From NCBI GenBank assembly GCA_964599695.1, contig CAZRGP010000003.1, forward strand, positions 1 through 64,000: a stretch of DNA of 64,000 nt. Reading direction: 5' to 3'. This stretch comes from RUG11783 sp964599695 (GTDB taxonomy: Bacteria > Bacillota > Clostridia > Oscillospirales > Ruminococcaceae). The position numbers and the translations under genes are program-made. Positions 16,120-24,718 of this stretch are shown one piece after another. The notes beneath the pieces are model-generated. The model saw only the letters and a program-made list of their open reading frames with translations, had not been told where the DNA came from and searched no databases. Position 1 is the stretch's first letter. Each line of letters begins with the position of its first letter.

Positions 16120-17874
16120 CTAGCCCTCAATACCAAGGATGGTGTTCTGTCTCTCAACCATTCGCCGGCAAAGATCCGACAGATCTTCCGGATGCGTGAT
16201 CACATAGTTGTGTCCCATACCCGGACCGATGATCTGCTCACATGCCACACCTTTTGAGGTCAGTTTTTCGTAGAAAAGCTGTTCCATAGGAGTGAACAGT
16301 TCGCTGTCGCCATAATACAAAGTTACGTAAGGAAGCACCGTTACATCCCCATACATCGGACTGAGGTGATAATCGCTGGGGTTCTCCCCTGCTGCCCACA
16401 TCTCCGCATAGAGGCGAAGCATGTACGCGTCCAGGTCCTTGTCCAGTTCCTGATAGCGATCCGTCTCCGGATGGGTGATCATCAGATCCACCCAGGGAGA
16501 AGACAATACGAGCTGGGACGGCAGCTCCCATCCGTTCTCCGCAGCCTGCATACAGAGGCCGGCTGCCAGGGATCCCCCTGCCGAGTCGCCCATCACGATG
16601 ACGTGGCTGCTTCCGTATTCCGCTACAAGACGATAGTAAAAAGACTGAAGTAGCGTGTAGGCATGTGTGAAATTAAAACCGGTAAGGAGCGGATACTGCG
16701 GCACGATCACCTCATAACCTGTCTCCATTGTAATCTGCTTGACGGCAGGATAATAATATCCGTTGTCAAAATCGCTCAGATAGGCTCCGCCATGGAGGAA
16801 AAGCACCACGTTTTCAGAATGCTCCTGGGATCCGATGCTCAGGATCCTCATGTTGCAGTACCTTCCCATGGAGGTATAGACATCTTCTTCTCCAGCTGGA
16901 AATTCATAACCGCGCCCGCTGTCCCAGAGTTCTGAATTGTCGTTGACACGGGCAGCGAAAAGCTGAACGCCTTCCTTCAAAGGCTCTTTCCCCGGTTCCG
17001 GTTCGGGTTCGGGTGTCACTTCCTGTGTTTCTTCCGCCGGGACATAGGGATGGAGGAAAAACGCGACCGCTTTTGCCGCAAGCTCCTGCTGTCTCTGCGG
17101 AGAGATCGTCGCTTCCGTGTCCCCGCTAATGAGAGAACAGTCCGCAAAACCGGTATGATTGCCGCCGCTGATCGTATACTCAGAACAGGCTGACGGCCAG
17201 AGCTCTCTGCTGCTCTCATACACCCCGGCATCGAGGACCGTATCCAGAGATCCGTTCACCGAGATCATCCTCATCTCTTCCGGGATCTCTTTGGAAGGAT
17301 AGGAGGAGATCAAGACAACACCGTCAAGGGCATCGCTGTGTGAATTGGCATATAGGGACGCTGCAACTCCGCCGAGGGAGTGTCCTCCCACATACCAGTG
17401 CTCGTATGAGCCGTCCCCCATGGCGAGATCCGCGGCATTCACTTTCAGGAAAGCAAGATTGGCCGGCATATCCATAAGGTAGATATCCACCCCGTTCTCC
17501 GCCATATTCCTCAGCAGAGGAGCATAGCATTCCGCAGCGACCTTTCCGCCGGGATAGAAGACAAGTGCGGTGTCCTCTCCCGGGCCGTCCATATAATAGC
17601 CGTAGTCTTTCGCTGTCACCGATACAATATCATCACCAGTGAGCGCCATCTCGGAAGCCTCGCCGGGCTTTTTGTAAGCCATAAGATAACCGATGCCGAC
17701 GAGAACAAACAGGACCAGCCCGATCAGGTAAGCGAGAAGCACCCTCCTGAGGAAGTATTTCCCGGAACGTTTTTTCTTCGCCCCCTTTGAAAGAATGGCA
17801 GCAGTGATCAGTGCTCCTGCGATAAAACACGCAAAAGCCGCGACCACTACCATGAGGACGAAATGATTACCCAT
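16120..17874 (-). CDS. Membrane protein with two alpha/beta-hydrolase domains
   Basis: This 584-aa protein starts with two membrane helices (about 5-28 and 45-66). A first alpha/beta-hydrolase domain with the nucleophile elbow GGHSLGG lies at about 165-171. A Pro/Glu-rich linker (TPEPEPEPGKEP) precedes a second domain of the HSL/acetyl-esterase type, with FLHGGAY (oxyanion) and GDSAGGS (nucleophile), the late Asp in YYGDSELF and the His in GPGMGHNY. Both halves keep nucleophile elbows and appear active. The domains should face outward if both helices span the membrane. The gene stands alone and ends with TAG. Carboxylesterase activity is likely, with unknown substrates. Confidence 0.82.
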   Translation of the reverse strand: MGNHFVLMVVVAAFACFIAGALITAAILSKGAKKKRSGKYFLRRVLLAYLIGLVLFVLVGIGYLMAYKKPGEASEMALTGDDIVSVTAKDYGYYMDGPGEDTALVFYPGGKVAAECYAPLLRNMAENGVDIYLMDMPANLAFLKVNAADLAMGDGSYEHWYVGGHSLGGVAASLYANSHSDALDGVVLISSYPSKEIPEEMRMISVNGSLDTVLDAGVYESSRELWPSACSEYTISGGNHTGFADCSLISGDTEATISPQRQQELAAKAVAFFLHPYVPAEETQEVTPEPEPEPGKEPLKEGVQLFAARVNDNSELWDSGRGYEFPAGEEDVYTSMGRYCNMRILSIGSQEHSENVVLFLHGGAYLSDFDNGYYYPAVKQITMETGYEVIVPQYPLLTGFNFTHAYTLLQSFYYRLVAEYGSSHVIVMGDSAGGSLAAGLCMQAAENGWELPSQLVLSSPWVDLMITHPETDRYQELDKDLDAYMLRLYAEMWAAGENPSDYHLSPMYGDVTVLPYVTLYYGDSELFTPMEQLFYEKLTSKGVACEQIIGPGMGHNYVITHPEDLSDLCRRMVERQNTILGIEG

Positions 17875-17964
17875 ATTCTGCTCCCGATTTCTTTTTTGAT
17901 TATTATACTACTTATATGCATGTTATACATACAACGTCCACAATTCCTGTATCTTTGCACAAAA

Positions 17965-17988
17965 AGAACGCCTCCGGTGAGGCGTTCT
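17965..17988 (-). terminator. Terminator after M42 peptidase gene
   Basis: A 10-bp perfect stem (17965-17974 with 17979-17988, loop CGGT) is followed by TTTTT on the minus strand. It ends the phosphatase-M42 peptidase unit. Confidence 0.85.
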
Positions 17989-18005
17989 CTCAGTTTTAAA
18001 CAGAA

Positions 18006-19031
18006 TTATTTGCCGCAATACAGCTGCAGGAGCTTCAATGTGTTTTCCACGCCGTCCACGTGACTGCGTTCATATCCGTGTGATGCATACACTCCCGGTC
18101 CGATCAGGGCATGTTTCATGTCGTATCCTGCACCGATCGCCGCCTGCGCGTCGCTGCTGTAATTGAGATACACGTCCGCTGCATAGTTCAGACCGTTATC
18201 CTTCGCGAGATTCACCAGTTTCGTAGTGACATCGTAATCATACGGTCCGTGCGCATCCTTCGCGCAGATCGATACCTTTCTCTCGCTTCCCTCCAGTCCG
18301 TCTCCGACGCAGCCCATGTCCACTGCAAGGATCTCGACTGCATCCTCAGGCAGACCGCCCTTGCCGCCGTGTCCTACTTCCTCGTATGTGGTAAGGAAAA
18401 GATAGACCTTCCGATTCAGTTTCAGTTTTCCTTCCACAATTTCTCTTGCGAACTCAAGAAGGATCGCCACAGAGAGTTTGTCGTCCAGGTACCTGCTCTT
18501 GATGTAACCGGTCTCCGTCACGGTGAACCTCGGATCAAAACATACGAAGCATCCGTTGGTGATCCCAAGCGCCAGCGTGTCTTCTTTCGAAGAGACATCT
18601 GCATCAAGAACGATCTCGGTCGTGTCGAAAGTCCGCTCCGTCTTGGAAAGGTCCGGGTTCACATGGGAAGAAGCGTTGCACAGCTGCAGGCATCCGTCCA
18701 CGATGTTCCCGTTTCTGGCATAGACACGGACGTTCTCTGTCTCGCAGTTCACCGCCTTGAGGCCTCCCAGATTGGAGATCCTGAGCCTTCCGTTCGCTTT
18801 GATCTCGCATACGATACCGCCAAGCGTATCCAGGTGGGCTGTAAGGATCAGGGGCTCCCCTTCTCCGCCGATCTCGGCGAGAACGCTCCCCTTCCTGGTC
18901 ACGGAGGGATGGAATCCCATTTCCTCCAGGGCATTCTTTGCGTATTCCGTGACTTTTCCCGTAAAACCGGTCGGACTGTCGATAGAGATCAGTTCCCTCG
19001 TCCGTTTCAGCATCAGTTCCTTTTTATTCAT
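18006..19031 (-). CDS. M42-family metallo-aminopeptidase
   Basis: This 341-aa cytoplasmic zinc or cobalt aminopeptidase is of the FrvX/TET type, a family that forms large tetrahedral assemblies. Metal and catalytic motifs are visible: AHLDTLGG, SRYLDDKLS, the TYEEVGHGG glutamate pair and the late histidine in YASHGYERSH. The internal ATG at 19031 follows GAGAGG; the first ten residues of the longer frame have no family match. It overlaps the small upstream gene by 8 bp. It probably trims peptides in the cytoplasm and could complement the peptide import system 7 kb away, although it is a separate transcript. Confidence 0.9.
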   Translation of the reverse strand: MNKKELMLKRTRELISIDSPTGFTGKVTEYAKNALEEMGFHPSVTRKGSVLAEIGGEGEPLILTAHLDTLGGIVCEIKANGRLRISNLGGLKAVNCETENVRVYARNGNIVDGCLQLCNASSHVNPDLSKTERTFDTTEIVLDADVSSKEDTLALGITNGCFVCFDPRFTVTETGYIKSRYLDDKLSVAILLEFAREIVEGKLKLNRKVYLFLTTYEEVGHGGKGGLPEDAVEILAVDMGCVGDGLEGSERKVSICAKDAHGPYDYDVTTKLVNLAKDNGLNYAADVYLNYSSDAQAAIGAGYDMKHALIGPGVYASHGYERSHVDGVENTLKLLQLYCGK

Positions 19032-19296
19032 CGCAGTTTTTTCCTCTCTCCGCGTTCTCAAATGTAATGGTTTTTCCTTCTTTTAACTCATCCGGCAGCA
19101 TGGCGAGAAGCATTTTCTGCCTCGCTTCAGAGACATTATCCGCCAACTCCTTCAGCGGTACACGGCGTTCGCTCACCCCGGTGCGCACAGCGTTCTTCAC
19201 CGATCCCGGAATGCCGCGCACGGTGTCCTTCACCGCATTGGAAATATCTTTTCTCAGTTTTTCATCCATCTTCAGCGTGATCTTGAAACTACCCAT
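19024..19296 (-). CDS. Small charged protein of unknown function
   Basis: This 90-aa protein is rich in Lys, Glu and Arg, with a predicted helical middle (LRKDISNAVKDTVRGIPGSVKNAV). It contains no recognised catalytic motif and no membrane segment. The ATG at 19296 follows AAAGGA; a longer frame to 19347 is less likely. It lies between a tyrosine phosphatase gene (11 bp away) and an M42 peptidase (8-bp overlap), so it is co-transcribed with both. I cannot assign a function. Confidence 0.65.
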   Translation of the reverse strand: MGSFKITLKMDEKLRKDISNAVKDTVRGIPGSVKNAVRTGVSERRVPLKELADNVSEARQKMLLAMLPDELKEGKTITFENAERGKNCDE

Positions 19297-19307
19297 GCTT
19301 TTTCCTT

Positions 19308-19784
19308 TCAGATCTGTCTGCCCGTGTATCTCAGCAAAGCCTCGCAACCACGCAGGATCTCACGGTAAGCGGTTTCGAAATCTCTCGTGTACCAGGGATC
19401 GGACACGTCTGTATCGTCTTCACCGCAGAAAGACAACATTCTCCTTGTCTTATCCGCGTATTTCTGACCGTACCGGTAACCGAGGCTCCGCAGGTTCCAG
19501 CTGTCCATCACGATGACATGATCTGCCCTGCGCATATCCTCTTCCGTGACCTGCCTGGCACGGTGTCTTCCGAAGGGGATCCCGTGTTCCGACAGCACCT
19601 TCTGAGCCGGCGGATAGAGTGCGTTACCTTCCTCCTCGTCCGAACAACCGGCGGAGTCGATGACGTATTCGGATTCCATACCTGCCTTCTCCACGAGGTC
19701 CTTAAAGATATATTCCGCCATCGGACTTCTGCAGATGTTCCCCGTACACAGGAACAGAATGTGGATTCTGTCTTTCTCTCTCAA
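19308..19784 (-). CDS. Low-molecular-weight protein tyrosine phosphatase
   Basis: This 158-aa enzyme has the N-terminal P-loop CTGNICRS (C13 to R19, the C(X)5R motif) and the general-acid motif DPW at D129-W131. Both are at the positions expected for the family. It is cytoplasmic. Related arsenate reductases share the fold, but DPWY and the CTGN loop favour tyrosine (or phosphoarginine) phosphatase. It is first in a three-gene unit with a small unknown protein and an M42 peptidase. Confidence 0.93.
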   Translation of the reverse strand: MREKDRIHILFLCTGNICRSPMAEYIFKDLVEKAGMESEYVIDSAGCSDEEEGNALYPPAQKVLSEHGIPFGRHRARQVTEEDMRRADHVIVMDSWNLRSLGYRYGQKYADKTRRMLSFCGEDDTDVSDPWYTRDFETAYREILRGCEALLRYTGRQI

Positions 19785-19852
19785 ATCTTTCCTCTCTTTG
19801 TTTTTCCATATTATATCATCCGGTCATGCCAAGAAAAATATACGCGAAAGAA

Positions 19853-19874
19853 AAGAGCAGCTTTCGCTGCTCTT
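19853..19874 (-). terminator. Terminator after carboxylesterase gene
   Basis: A 9-bp stem (19853-19861 with 19866-19874) is followed by TTTCTTT on the minus strand. It sits just past the carboxylesterase stop. Confidence 0.75.
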
Positions 19875-19892
19875 GCTTTTTCAGGGTATTTC

Positions 19893-21434
19893 CTATTTTT
19901 TTCTCCAGAGAAGATCCGCCGCAAGACGGTACATTCCCTTTACGCAGGGAGACAGATCTTTATCGGACATTCCGACCGTATCGCCAAAAACGATAGGTCT
20001 GGAATCATCTCCAGTGAACGGCTCCCACTTCGGCATAGGAGTGCCGTCCGCATCTGTGCCGTTGGGATCGCCTGTCTTGGCGAAATTCGTCCAGTAGTTG
20101 CACATCTTTCTGGACAGGTCGTAGTGCTTGCCCTCAAAAGGCCTCCAGCACTTGCCGAGTGTTTCAAAAACGAAATACAGGTCCGAGGAATGATAATCTC
20201 CGGGATGATCTTCACCGGGAATGTCCGCATCGAATTCATAGAGCCATCCGTTTCGTCCCGCATCGACGCCTCTCATGAGCAGGAGACGGACTCCGAACGG
20301 AGAACCGTTCACCTTTGAAAGCGCCAGGACCCTGTCCAGATCGCCGCTCTCAAAATCGCAGAGCTTCAGGAATTCTTCCGCATATTCGCCATACAGAACG
20401 TGCGCTTTTTTCTCAAAATCTTCCAGACTGTCAGCGGTAATGACATCAAAGAATTCACCTGTGGTATATCCGGTCATGATCGGGATCTGGAGCATCTTGT
20501 TGTCCGCCATCATATAAGTGGGCTGATCCGTCAGGAAATCTCCGTCCACCACGAACTGGAACTGTCCCGCTCTCTTTCCCAGGAACTCGAAACACTTGTC
20601 ACGAACGAATTCAGCAGGGAGAGCTCTCGCTTCCTCAAGTGTCGAAACACCAAGATACTCGCGGAAGAAACGGTCGCCCTGCTCCTCCGCTTCCTTCAGA
20701 GTCAGGTAATCGGTACCATGTCCCCCAATCGCGAAGTTGATGCCTGTGCTGCTCTGAGTGATGGCTTTCTTGATGTAACCTCCCTGATTGAGAGGAGAGA
20801 TCAGCTGGCAAAGCACGCTTCTGCCGCCTGCAGACTGTCCGAATATGGTGATGTTGTCCGGGTCTCCTCCGAAGTTGGCGATATTGCGTCCTACCCAGTC
20901 GATTCCGGCTTTCTGGTCAAACAACGCGAAGTTGGTGCAATGCTTTCCCCCGTTTTCCGCCGTGATCTCCGGATGAGCGAAAAGCCCGAAGACATTCGTA
21001 CGATAGTTTACCGAGACAAGAATGACCCCTCTCCTGGCAATACGTTCCCCGTCAAACTCCATCTCCGCGGGATTGCCTCCGATAAGTCCGCCTCCAAAGA
21101 TCCAGACCATGACCGGGAGTTTCTCATCCGCAGTTTTGGCCGGAGTCCATATATTGAGCTGAAGACAATCCTCACTCATCGGGAACTCATAGTCCCAGTG
21201 CCACTCCTTCTGATAGAAAGGTCCATATGCTGTAGCGTAATCCGACATGTTGGCAGGACCGAATTCCAGACAGTCCCTGACCCCTTCCCATGGTTCCACA
21301 GGCTGAGGCACCCTCCAGCGGTTCTTTCCCACTGCAGGAGCTGCATAAGGAATTCCCTTGAATACCGAGATAGCCATGTCCGCCGCATAAGTGCCACGGA
21401 CCAGACCGCCTTCTGTCTTCGCGATCTTGATCAT
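19893..21434 (-). CDS. Type B carboxylesterase
   Basis: This 513-aa enzyme of the cholinesterase-like alpha/beta-hydrolase family has the N-terminal signature SEDCLQLNIW, the oxyanion-hole segment FGGGL and the nucleophile elbow FGQSAGG with Ser201. A late His occurs in DYHSSDLYFVFE. There is no signal peptide, so it is probably cytoplasmic. These enzymes hydrolyse carboxylic esters; the substrate is unknown. It is divergent from the GntR regulator gene, and the 144-bp gap holds a palindromic operator, so it could share that control. Confidence 0.92.
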   Translation of the reverse strand: MIKIAKTEGGLVRGTYAADMAISVFKGIPYAAPAVGKNRWRVPQPVEPWEGVRDCLEFGPANMSDYATAYGPFYQKEWHWDYEFPMSEDCLQLNIWTPAKTADEKLPVMVWIFGGGLIGGNPAEMEFDGERIARRGVILVSVNYRTNVFGLFAHPEITAENGGKHCTNFALFDQKAGIDWVGRNIANFGGDPDNITIFGQSAGGRSVLCQLISPLNQGGYIKKAITQSSTGINFAIGGHGTDYLTLKEAEEQGDRFFREYLGVSTLEEARALPAEFVRDKCFEFLGKRAGQFQFVVDGDFLTDQPTYMMADNKMLQIPIMTGYTTGEFFDVITADSLEDFEKKAHVLYGEYAEEFLKLCDFESGDLDRVLALSKVNGSPFGVRLLLMRGVDAGRNGWLYEFDADIPGEDHPGDYHSSDLYFVFETLGKCWRPFEGKHYDLSRKMCNYWTNFAKTGDPNGTDADGTPMPKWEPFTGDDSRPIVFGDTVGMSDKDLSPCVKGMYRLAADLLWRKK

Positions 21435-21519
21435 TCTGTAAATCCCCTTTCTAAAATGTGTTGATATTATTATAACCTTTCACGGAAAGAAAAACACCTG
21501 GAATATCCTCCGGAAGGGA

Positions 21520-21548
21520 TTGACACCGGCGATACTACTGTATATACT
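21520..21548 (+). promoter_or_regulatory. Consensus promoter of the GntR-ABC operon
   Basis: TTGACA (21520-21525), a 17-bp spacer and TATACT (21543-21548) form a near-consensus sigma-70 promoter 31 bp before the GntR start codon. The -10 element lies inside a 19-bp palindrome, which implies repression by a dimeric regulator. Confidence 0.8.
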
Positions 21549-21557
21549 GTATATACA
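21539..21557. promoter_or_regulatory. Palindromic operator for YtrA-type GntR regulator
   Basis: TGTATATAC-T-GTATATACA is a perfect 9-bp inverted repeat with a 1-bp centre that overlaps the -10 box. A symmetrical site covering the promoter next to a GntR gene is the classic layout for autorepression. Binding is inferred, not shown. Confidence 0.65.
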
Positions 21558-21578
21558 CAGTTAACGAGGTGTACTTGC

Positions 21579-21950
21579 ATGCAATTATTACTCAATAACC
21601 GAAGCGGCGTCCCGATCTATGACCAGATCTACGGACAGATCAAGGATCAGATCATCAGCGGGTCTCTGAAAGAAGATGATCCGCTTCCTTCAATCCGGAA
21701 TCTGGCAAAAGATCTCAAGATCAGCGTGATCACGACCAAAAGAGCTTACGAAGAACTGGAAAGTGAAGGATTCATCTACACAGTTCCTGGAAAAGGTTCC
21801 TTCGTCGCGCCGAAAAATCTGGATCTGATCCGTGAACAGAACCTCAGGCTGATCGAGGAACACATCTCCGAGATCACGAGACTCGCCTCTTCCTGTTCCA
21901 TGAGCAGGGACGCCATCAAAGAAATGATCGACATCCTTTGGGAGGAATAA
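21579..21950 (+). CDS. GntR-family transcriptional regulator (YtrA subfamily)
   Basis: This 123-aa regulator has an N-terminal winged helix (residues 10-75: PIYDQIYGQIKDQIISG, LPSIRNLAKDLKIS, VITTKRAYEELESEGFI) and only a short helical C-terminus. This is the YtrA pattern and lacks a ligand-binding domain. Such proteins repress an adjacent ABC exporter, often induced by cell-wall-active compounds. It is followed within 4 bp by the ATPase gene, and its promoter contains a matching palindrome. The inducing signal is not evident. Confidence 0.92.
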   Translation: MQLLLNNRSGVPIYDQIYGQIKDQIISGSLKEDDPLPSIRNLAKDLKISVITTKRAYEELESEGFIYTVPGKGSFVAPKNLDLIREQNLRLIEEHISEITRLASSCSMSRDAIKEMIDILWEE

Positions 21951-21954
21951 TGCC

Positions 21955-22800
21955 ATGACCAATGCTATAGAGATCCGTGACCTGTGCAAATCCTACCCCG
22001 GATTTGAGCTGGATCACGTCAGCTTTTCCCTCCCCAGCGGCTGTATCTTCGGCCTTGTGGGGGAAAACGGTGCCGGTAAAAGCACCACCATACGCCTTCT
22101 TATGGGTCTTCTTCGGAGATCATCCGGAGAGATCTCCATTCTCGGAAATGATCCGAAAGATCCCGATGTCTCCTGGAAAAAGGATGTGGGGACCGTGATC
22201 GATGTTCTGGGTCTTCCCTCTTCCCTCAAGGCAGGACAGGTAGAAAAGATCATGAAGGATGCGTTCCCCAACTGGAACAGCAGGATATTCGCCGGATATC
22301 TCTCCCGGCTGAACATCCCCACGGATAAAACTTTCAGGGAAATGTCCAGCGGAAACAAGATGAAACTGAACCTGGCTGTGGCACTGAGCCACGATCCGAA
22401 ACTTCTCGTTCTGGACGAGGCCACAAACAGTCTCGATCCCCTGGCAAGGGATGAGGTAAACAATATTCTTATGGAGTATACCAGGGACGAAAACCACTCC
22501 GTCCTTATCTCCTCCCACATCGTTTCCGACCTGGAAAAGATCTGCGACTATATCGCGTTTCTCCACAAAGGCAAACTTCTTCTCTGTGAAGAAAAAGACA
22601 GACTCACATCCGAATACGGCGTGATCTCCTGCACCAGACAGGATCTGGATGCCCTGGATCCGGATGCTGTCCTGCATGTCTCTGAAACTCCTTACGGATG
22701 CCGCGCAGCCGTAAAACGCGATAGGGTACCTAATGGATTCGAAATGGATCCCATCACTATCGAAGAACTCTTCATCCTTATGGCAAAGGAGGAGAAATAA
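21955..22800 (+). CDS. ABC exporter ATPase (YtrB-like)
   Basis: This 281-aa ATP-binding protein has Walker A GENGAGKST (about 36-44), a signature of the form SSGNKMKL (degenerate but normal for this subfamily) and Walker B LLVLDEAT. The C-terminal ~70 residues form the extra domain typical of drug or bacteriocin exporters. It lies 4 bp after the GntR gene and 1 bp before the permease gene. It probably drives export of, or resistance to, an unknown compound. Confidence 0.93.
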   Translation: MTNAIEIRDLCKSYPGFELDHVSFSLPSGCIFGLVGENGAGKSTTIRLLMGLLRRSSGEISILGNDPKDPDVSWKKDVGTVIDVLGLPSSLKAGQVEKIMKDAFPNWNSRIFAGYLSRLNIPTDKTFREMSSGNKMKLNLAVALSHDPKLLVLDEATNSLDPLARDEVNNILMEYTRDENHSVLISSHIVSDLEKICDYIAFLHKGKLLLCEEKDRLTSEYGVISCTRQDLDALDPDAVLHVSETPYGCRAAVKRDRVPNGFEMDPITIEELFILMAKEEK

Positions 22801-22801
22801 A

Positions 22802-23416
22802 ATGAAAGCCCTTCTCAGAAAAGACCTCTATATCCTGACCACGACGCTGAGCCGCGTCGCAATAGTCTATCTTATCTTTCCGGTCGTAGCCCTGATCAAC
22901 CCGAAAGCATCCTTCTTCCTTATCTATGTAGGTCTGCTCGCCGGGACGCTCTCTTCCACCATGATCAGCTATGACAACAACTTCGGCTGGACCACCTATG
23001 CGGAAACATTGCCCATCTCCAGAAGAACAGTGGTCGGGGAACGGTATCTGTTTTCACTTATCCTGATCCTTGTATCGACGCTGATCGGTGCGATCTGTTA
23101 TCTCTCCTATATTCTGAGAGGAAAACCGGAATATGCATCCTTCCCGATGCTTCTTCAAATGGCTTCGCTCTCTCTGATCATGCCTTCTGTGCTCCTTCCC
23201 TTTTCCTTAAGATACGGTACGGAAAAAGCCCGCTACATCGTCATGTTCCTGGTGATCGGGATCACGATGGTCTCCCAGTCATTCTTCACACCCGGTGAAG
23301 GAGAACTGACCATCCCGGCTGATTTCTCACCGGTGATGTTCGCCGCAACTGCCGTCCTGTTCATAGGCTCCTATTTCCTGTCGGTGAAATGGTATCAGGA
23401 CAAGGAATCCGTATGA
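22802..23416 (+). CDS. ABC-2 type permease
   Basis: This 204-aa membrane protein has about six hydrophobic segments. Its N-terminus (MKALLRKDLYILTTTLSR) and the YAETLPISRRTVVGERY loop match the ABC-2 permease family that partners YtrB-like ATPases. The ATG at 22802 follows AAGGAGGAGAAAT; the longer frame begins inside the ATPase gene. It completes the regulator-ATPase-permease operon, which ends at the hairpin around 23437-23465. Confidence 0.88.
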   Translation: MKALLRKDLYILTTTLSRVAIVYLIFPVVALINPKASFFLIYVGLLAGTLSSTMISYDNNFGWTTYAETLPISRRTVVGERYLFSLILILVSTLIGAICYLSYILRGKPEYASFPMLLQMASLSLIMPSVLLPFSLRYGTEKARYIVMFLVIGITMVSQSFFTPGEGELTIPADFSPVMFAATAVLFIGSYFLSVKWYQDKESV

Positions 23417-23436
23417 TTTTCTAAAAAACCATATGC

Positions 23437-23465
23437 GCCGCACGGAAAGACTCTCTCCGTGCGGC
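23437..23465 (+). terminator. Terminator of the GntR-ABC operon
   Basis: A 10-bp perfect stem (23437-23446 with 23456-23465, loop of nine) is followed by TCTTTTC on the plus strand, 20 bp after the permease stop. Confidence 0.75.
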
Positions 23466-23510
23466 TCTTTTCATGCTATACTCGATACAATAACGCATAA
23501 GGGGTTTCAC

Positions 23511-24596
23511 ATGAACCTTACTCAACCGAAAAAGGAAAAGACTCTGTATTTTGAAGTCCTCAGGATCATGGCGGTCTTCGCGGTGATCTTCATCCACACG
23601 GGAGATTTCGGCTACTCGCTGTTTGCCCAGCGTCCTTTCGGAAGCCTTGACTTCTGGATCGATCTCGTTCTCTCCCTCTGCAGCCGTTTTTGCGTGGCAG
23701 CCTTTTTTGCCATCTCCGGCGCCCTTCTGCTGCCGAAGAACGAGCCTCTGAAAGCAGTCTGGAAGCGCGTTGCACGCATGGTGGTGGTTCTTCTCGTCGT
23801 ATCTCTCCTGTACTGGTTCGAATACCTCGCACAAAACGGCGGAAAGTTCTCCTTTATCACCTTCTTCCACAAATCCTATTACGATCAGACCCGGTACCAC
23901 CTGTGGTTCGTATACAGCTATATCGCCTTTCTCATCACGCTTCCCTTCCTTCGAGCACTGGCGCAGAATCTTGAAACAAAGTATTTCTACTACCTCATCG
24001 GCCTGCAGGTGCTCTTTGTAGGTATCATTCCCGTTCTGGATTATAAAACGACGATCTACGAGTTCCCGCTCAACCCGGAAGCGATCCCTTCCTGGATGTT
24101 CGCCCAGATCTTTTTCTACCCTCTCACCGGGTATTTCCTTCACAACCGCCTGAGCATCGAGCAGGCGAAAAAATGGGTGCTTCCGCTTTGGGCAGCAAAC
24201 ATCGTCTCCCTGGCTGCCGCAGCCTATATGACCTGGTTCCAGAGAAGGATGATCGGTTTCGCCAATGACGATCCCACACCGAATTTCCACTTCGTCTTCA
24301 TCTCGGTCAACTGCATCACCCTGTTTGTCACCGCCCGCGTCCTGTTCCGGAATGACAAAATGCCCTCATGGCTGAAGACCGTCCTGTTCCAGGTCGGTGA
24401 GAGCGTATTCGGCATTTATCTGATCCACATGTACTTCCTGCGTCAGCCCTGGGTGGAGAAGATCATCACCACGATCCTGGCCACCGGGTGCGACCGGATG
24501 GTAGCGGTCAACATCTGGGTGCTGTGCATCCTCCTGATCTCCCTGGTTCCGGCATGGATTCTGAAAAAGATCCCCGTTATCAGAGATTTCCTGTAA
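23511..24596 (+). CDS. Acyltransferase 3 family membrane protein
   Basis: This 361-aa polytopic protein has about ten membrane helices. The family's early motif appears as LRIMAVFAVIFIHTGDFG, with the conserved histidine. Such proteins O-acetylate or otherwise acylate surface polysaccharides and peptidoglycan precursors. The ATG at 23511 is preceded by AAGGGG; the longer frame starts inside the terminator. The gene is monocistronic with a following hairpin terminator. The acceptor is unknown, and the legionaminic-type glycan encoded 27 kb away is one possibility only. Confidence 0.88.
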   Translation: MNLTQPKKEKTLYFEVLRIMAVFAVIFIHTGDFGYSLFAQRPFGSLDFWIDLVLSLCSRFCVAAFFAISGALLLPKNEPLKAVWKRVARMVVVLLVVSLLYWFEYLAQNGGKFSFITFFHKSYYDQTRYHLWFVYSYIAFLITLPFLRALAQNLETKYFYYLIGLQVLFVGIIPVLDYKTTIYEFPLNPEAIPSWMFAQIFFYPLTGYFLHNRLSIEQAKKWVLPLWAANIVSLAAAAYMTWFQRRMIGFANDDPTPNFHFVFISVNCITLFVTARVLFRNDKMPSWLKTVLFQVGESVFGIYLIHMYFLRQPWVEKIITTILATGCDRMVAVNIWVLCILLISLVPAWILKKIPVIRDFL

Positions 24597-24619
24597 GAGA
24601 ACAGTTATTGCATAACCGA

Positions 24620-24660
24620 AGAGAGCAAACACGGCTTAAAACCTTGTTTGCTCTCTTTTT
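24620..24660 (+). terminator. Terminator after acyltransferase gene
   Basis: An 11-bp perfect stem (24620-24630 with 24646-24656) ends in TTTTT on the plus strand, 23 bp past the acyltransferase stop. On the other strand it could also serve the convergent flavoenzyme gene, although that lies 63 bp away. Confidence 0.8.
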
Positions 24661-24718
24661 ATGCGCATTGATCAATGGTCGCACAGACAGATCCGGTGCT
24701 TCGGAACCAGGCCGGATA

